DNA from: Planctomycetaceae bacterium
GTDB taxonomy: Bacteria; Planctomycetota; Planctomycetia; Pirellulales; Pirellulaceae
Assembly (NCBI GenBank): GCA_002862205.1
Contig: PKCN01000271.1
Span: 1-64,000, forward strand
Length of the DNA stretch: 64,000 bases
Direction of reading: 5' to 3'
A program made the position numbers and the translations under genes. Shown one piece after another: positions 61,714-64,000 of this stretch. Position 1 is the stretch's first letter. Each line of letters begins with the position of its first letter. The notes under the pieces were generated by a model. The model was not told the DNA's origin, did no database searches, and saw only the letters and a program-made list of their open reading frames with translations.

Positions 61714-62712
61714 TTAGCTCTGCCCAAGTGCCACACGCATTGCTTCCCGGACAACCGGAAGCACTCGACCCTGCACTTCGTCTAGCGTGCCTTCAACGAA
61801 GGCGCCTGATGCAGCCTTATGCCCCCCGCCACCAAATTGCCGAGCAACTTCGTTGCAGTCCATTTCTCCCTGACTGCGAAAACTCAGTTTGAAACCGCCG
61901 CGCAGCTGCCCGACAAAAATCACTGCAGCCTGAGCCCCTTTGACAGCCAAGGTAAGGTTGATGGCATCCTCAGTATCATTCGGCGCGGCACCCATCGCTT
62001 CGAAATCTTCTTTCTCTACATAAGTGTGCATCAAGGTACCGTCAATTTCGGCCTTGGTCCGTGAAAGCACCAAGCCACGCAAACGTATACGTCCAAGGGA
62101 ATCACGTTCGTACAGATCACCATATACCTCGCAGGGCACCACACCAGCATCAATCAAACGTGCAATCGTGCGATAAGTTTCAGAAGTGACACTGCCAAAC
62201 CGGAACCAACCTGTATCGGTTGCAATCGCAGTAAATAATGGAACCGACATGGAACGGGTTAGTGCGACACCAAGGGCATCGGCAGCCTGGACAACCAAGT
62301 GCCCGGTAGCCTCTGATTGGTAATCCTTGTACATGGTCGCATTCAGATCATCCTCACCAACATGGTGATCAATCACAATTTTATCTGCGCGAGATGTGCG
62401 TATGACATCACCCATATCACCCAACTGAGCCCAGGCACTTGTATCCAGCACCATGATACAATCCGCTGCAATGTCCTCTGGCTCAACGTCATCACCCAGC
62501 ACCTCAATATTGCCAGCAGGGTCCAGGAACTGCAGTGCCGCTGGAGTCCGATGAGCATTGATGATGCGTACCGTCTTACCAACGCTACGAAGCACTTCGG
62601 CCATTCCAAGCTCGCTACCCAGCGCATCACAATCAGGGCGAATATGGCTCACCAACACAAAACTGCTGTAATGGCTGATTTGATTTTTGAATGCTTTCCA
62701 GTTGACGCCCAT
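61714..62712 (-). CDS. nrnA: DHH/DHHA1 phosphoesterase, NrnA-type (oligoribonuclease / pAp phosphatase)
   Basis: 332 aa; ATG with AAGGA upstream. DHH domain with Mn sites: VSHIRPDCDALGSELG near residue 22, VLDTSAWAQLGDMG, and the DHH motif in IVIDHHVGEDD near 110. The C-terminal DHHA1 domain ends ARQFGGGGHKAASGAF near 300. NrnA degrades 2-5-nt RNAs and dephosphorylates pAp; the latter may matter here because a PAPS-dependent sulfotransferase is encoded in the window. ribF lies 33 bp upstream, a common bacterial neighbour. Confidence 0.92.
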   Translation of the reverse strand: MGVNWKAFKNQISHYSSFVLVSHIRPDCDALGSELGMAEVLRSVGKTVRIINAHRTPAALQFLDPAGNIEVLGDDVEPEDIAADCIMVLDTSAWAQLGDMGDVIRTSRADKIVIDHHVGEDDLNATMYKDYQSEATGHLVVQAADALGVALTRSMSVPLFTAIATDTGWFRFGSVTSETYRTIARLIDAGVVPCEVYGDLYERDSLGRIRLRGLVLSRTKAEIDGTLMHTYVEKEDFEAMGAAPNDTEDAINLTLAVKGAQAAVIFVGQLRGGFKLSFRSQGEMDCNEVARQFGGGGHKAASGAFVEGTLDEVQGRVLPVVREAMRVALGQS

Positions 62713-62745
62713 TTTGATCCTTAAAACTGATGAGTCAGAGAATGC

Positions 62746-63762
62746 CTAGGATAATACCCTGCGAATCTCTGCGATGTCTTGATGAAGCTGCCTCACCAAT
62801 GCTTTTGGTGATTCAAATCTGACGACATCCCGAACACGATGCAGAAAATCCACCTGCACACGCTGATCATACAAATCGCCATCATAGTCCAGAGCATGAA
62901 CCTCAACTTTGAAATCGCCATTGGATTCAAAGGTCGGGTTGGGTCCCACATGGATAGCCGCTGCATGATTTCCATCTCTGGTACGAAGATATCCAGCGTA
63001 AACACCATGATGGGGAACTACCACCTCGATCTTTGACAGGTTCGCTGTAGGAAAACCAATTTCGCGCCCGCGTTGGACACCCCTGCTCACGATGCCGCCG
63101 ATTCTGTGAGGATGTCCCAGTAGGTCAGCAGCCTCAGCCACAGCACCCTCAGCCAATAACCCTCGAATTCTTGTACTGCTGATCATTTGTGTGCCAACAT
63201 GCATCGGCTCAACAATGTGCAGTTTGAGATCTGCCTGCCCACACAACTCGGCCAGCACCTCGACATTGCCACCGCGGTCCCGACCAAAGAAAAAGTTTGG
63301 TCCTTCAACCATGGCCGTGGCGTTCAGCCGATCCAGTACGAGTGAAGAAAAAAACTGTTCAGCAGTCAAATTCAAAAAGTGACGATTGATTTGACAGACG
63401 ACCAACGCATCAATCCCTAGCTGATCCATCAACTCAGCCCGTGTCTCGATTTGGGTCAAACGCTTGGGTGCGAATTGGGGCCGGAGGATGGTAGCGGGAT
63501 GAGGATCAAGCACCATTGCGATGGCGGGACCGCCCATCTGATCGGCAAGGCTCTTCACATGCTGCAAGAGGGTCGCGTGTCCACGATGAACCCCATCAAA
63601 ATTCCCTATGGTAATCACGCCTCCCCGAATGCTGCTCAAATCGCCAGCAGACGCTCCCACGTCAGTAATCCTGTCTGGACCTTCAACCGACGACTTCAAT
63701 TGCCCTCGAGAATCATCAGGCCAAACATTTTGGAGTGAAAATATGGCGGTCACGATGATCAA
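62746..63762 (-). CDS. ribF: Bifunctional riboflavin kinase / FAD synthetase
   Basis: Makes FMN and FAD. 338 aa from TTG at 63762; the first about 45 residues are not conserved, so the start is uncertain. FAD synthetase domain: VITIGNFDGVHRGHATLL near residue 50, VLDPHPATIL, GPNFFFGRDRGGN, and ISSTRIRGLLAEG near 195. Riboflavin kinase domain: GIVSRGVQRGREIGFPTANL near 222, then GVYAGYLRT, VGPNPTF and the catalytic VEVHALDYDGDLYD. No FMN riboswitch seen upstream. Transcribed leftward into nrnA. Confidence 0.95.
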   Translation of the reverse strand: MIIVTAIFSLQNVWPDDSRGQLKSSVEGPDRITDVGASAGDLSSIRGGVITIGNFDGVHRGHATLLQHVKSLADQMGGPAIAMVLDPHPATILRPQFAPKRLTQIETRAELMDQLGIDALVVCQINRHFLNLTAEQFFSSLVLDRLNATAMVEGPNFFFGRDRGGNVEVLAELCGQADLKLHIVEPMHVGTQMISSTRIRGLLAEGAVAEAADLLGHPHRIGGIVSRGVQRGREIGFPTANLSKIEVVVPHHGVYAGYLRTRDGNHAAAIHVGPNPTFESNGDFKVEVHALDYDGDLYDQRVQVDFLHRVRDVVRFESPKALVRQLHQDIAEIRRVLS

Positions 63763-64000
63763 AACAGAGCAGGGCAGGGGACTGTGTCAGATAATTATGC
63801 ACTACATCGACGAAACTTCGTAGGGCTACCGCAAATTAAGGCCACCCAGACTGATCCTCCAGCCCAACAAGACATACCGATTGGCTCATCCAAGAGTCTG
63901 CTATGAAAATCGGACAATGAGCCACATCGTAGACCAGCAGTAACTGAGCCATTGCTGATAACCGACAAAATGAGTCCCAGTCAGCCCGAAACAGCGGCGA
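63763..64000. other. Upstream region of ribF to the window edge
   Basis: 238 bp. On the minus strand a frame is open from the edge to about 63836, but it shows no recognisable family and may be chance. I see no FMN-type conserved leader. Confidence 0.3.

Noticed and set aside
1-64000. tRNA, rRNA, insertion sequences and prophage
   Set aside because: No T-loop or acceptor-stem pattern, no transposase or integrase, no terminal inverted repeats found on either strand.
63836-64000. Partial gene at the right edge on the minus strand
   Set aside because: Open for only about 55 codons with no recognisable family, so chance cannot be excluded.

Overview
The window (about 51-53% GC by eye) looks like the chromosome of a planctomycete, probably a Pirellulales-type member of the class Planctomycetia. 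The signs are a planctomycete-type cytochrome c domain fused to a DUF2231-like membrane domain, a DUF1080 lipoprotein, a Ser/Thr kinase next to a divergent ECF-sigma-like protein, the hpnCDE hydroxysqualene route, large secreted proteins of planctomycete type, and sparse operons with frequent convergent or divergent pairs. Apart from one decayed gene it is core chromosome: I see no phage, insertion sequence, tRNA, rRNA or CRISPR.

Layout. 1-5.8 kb: a leftward hpnC-hpnD-hpnE-photolyase series, with ispH diverging from it (isoprenoid to squalene, plus light-driven DNA repair). 6-9 kb: NhaC-type antiporter and RtcB RNA ligase. 9-19.4 kb: DUF1080 lipoprotein, sulfotransferase, MazG-like protein, a large membrane protein with an ABC ATPase, holA, and a secreted Ig-like protein. 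19.4-28.5 kb: mnmG behind an ATG-bearing tandem repeat; a promoter and structured leader ahead of an HTH-REC regulator and histidine kinase; gatA-gatB; two membrane proteins. 28.5-35 kb: hisD-hisC-hisB (leftward), threonine aldolase, a GT39-like membrane protein, a diheme cytochrome. 36-42 kb: a thiC pseudogene, an LplT-like MFS carrier, a zinc-ribbon-like small protein, dapB and thrC. 42-49.4 kb: lspA, a HisN-like phosphatase, ffh-rpsP-trmD-rplS with a clear terminator, yraN, queC, and a YhaM-like nuclease. 49.6-64 kb: Ser/Thr kinase and sigma-like protein, membrane cytochrome, transglutaminase-like protein, ppk1, purB, a secreted protein, nrnA and ribF.

Three observations go beyond gene calling. 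First, many stop codons lie inside perfect or near-perfect inverted repeats without a U tract (hpnC, ispH, mnmG, the 27607 gene with hisB, hisD, the MFS gene, dapB, yraN, queC, purB), which suggests a shared 3'-end signal. Second, short perfect tandem repeats of 14-27 bp sit at gene boundaries, two of them duplicating the stop codon and one duplicating an ATG just before mnmG. Third, positions 21589-21792 hold a good sigma-70-like promoter followed directly by a multi-stem RNA with mutually exclusive helices, ahead of a response regulator. All of this comes from reading by eye; no database or folding program was used.
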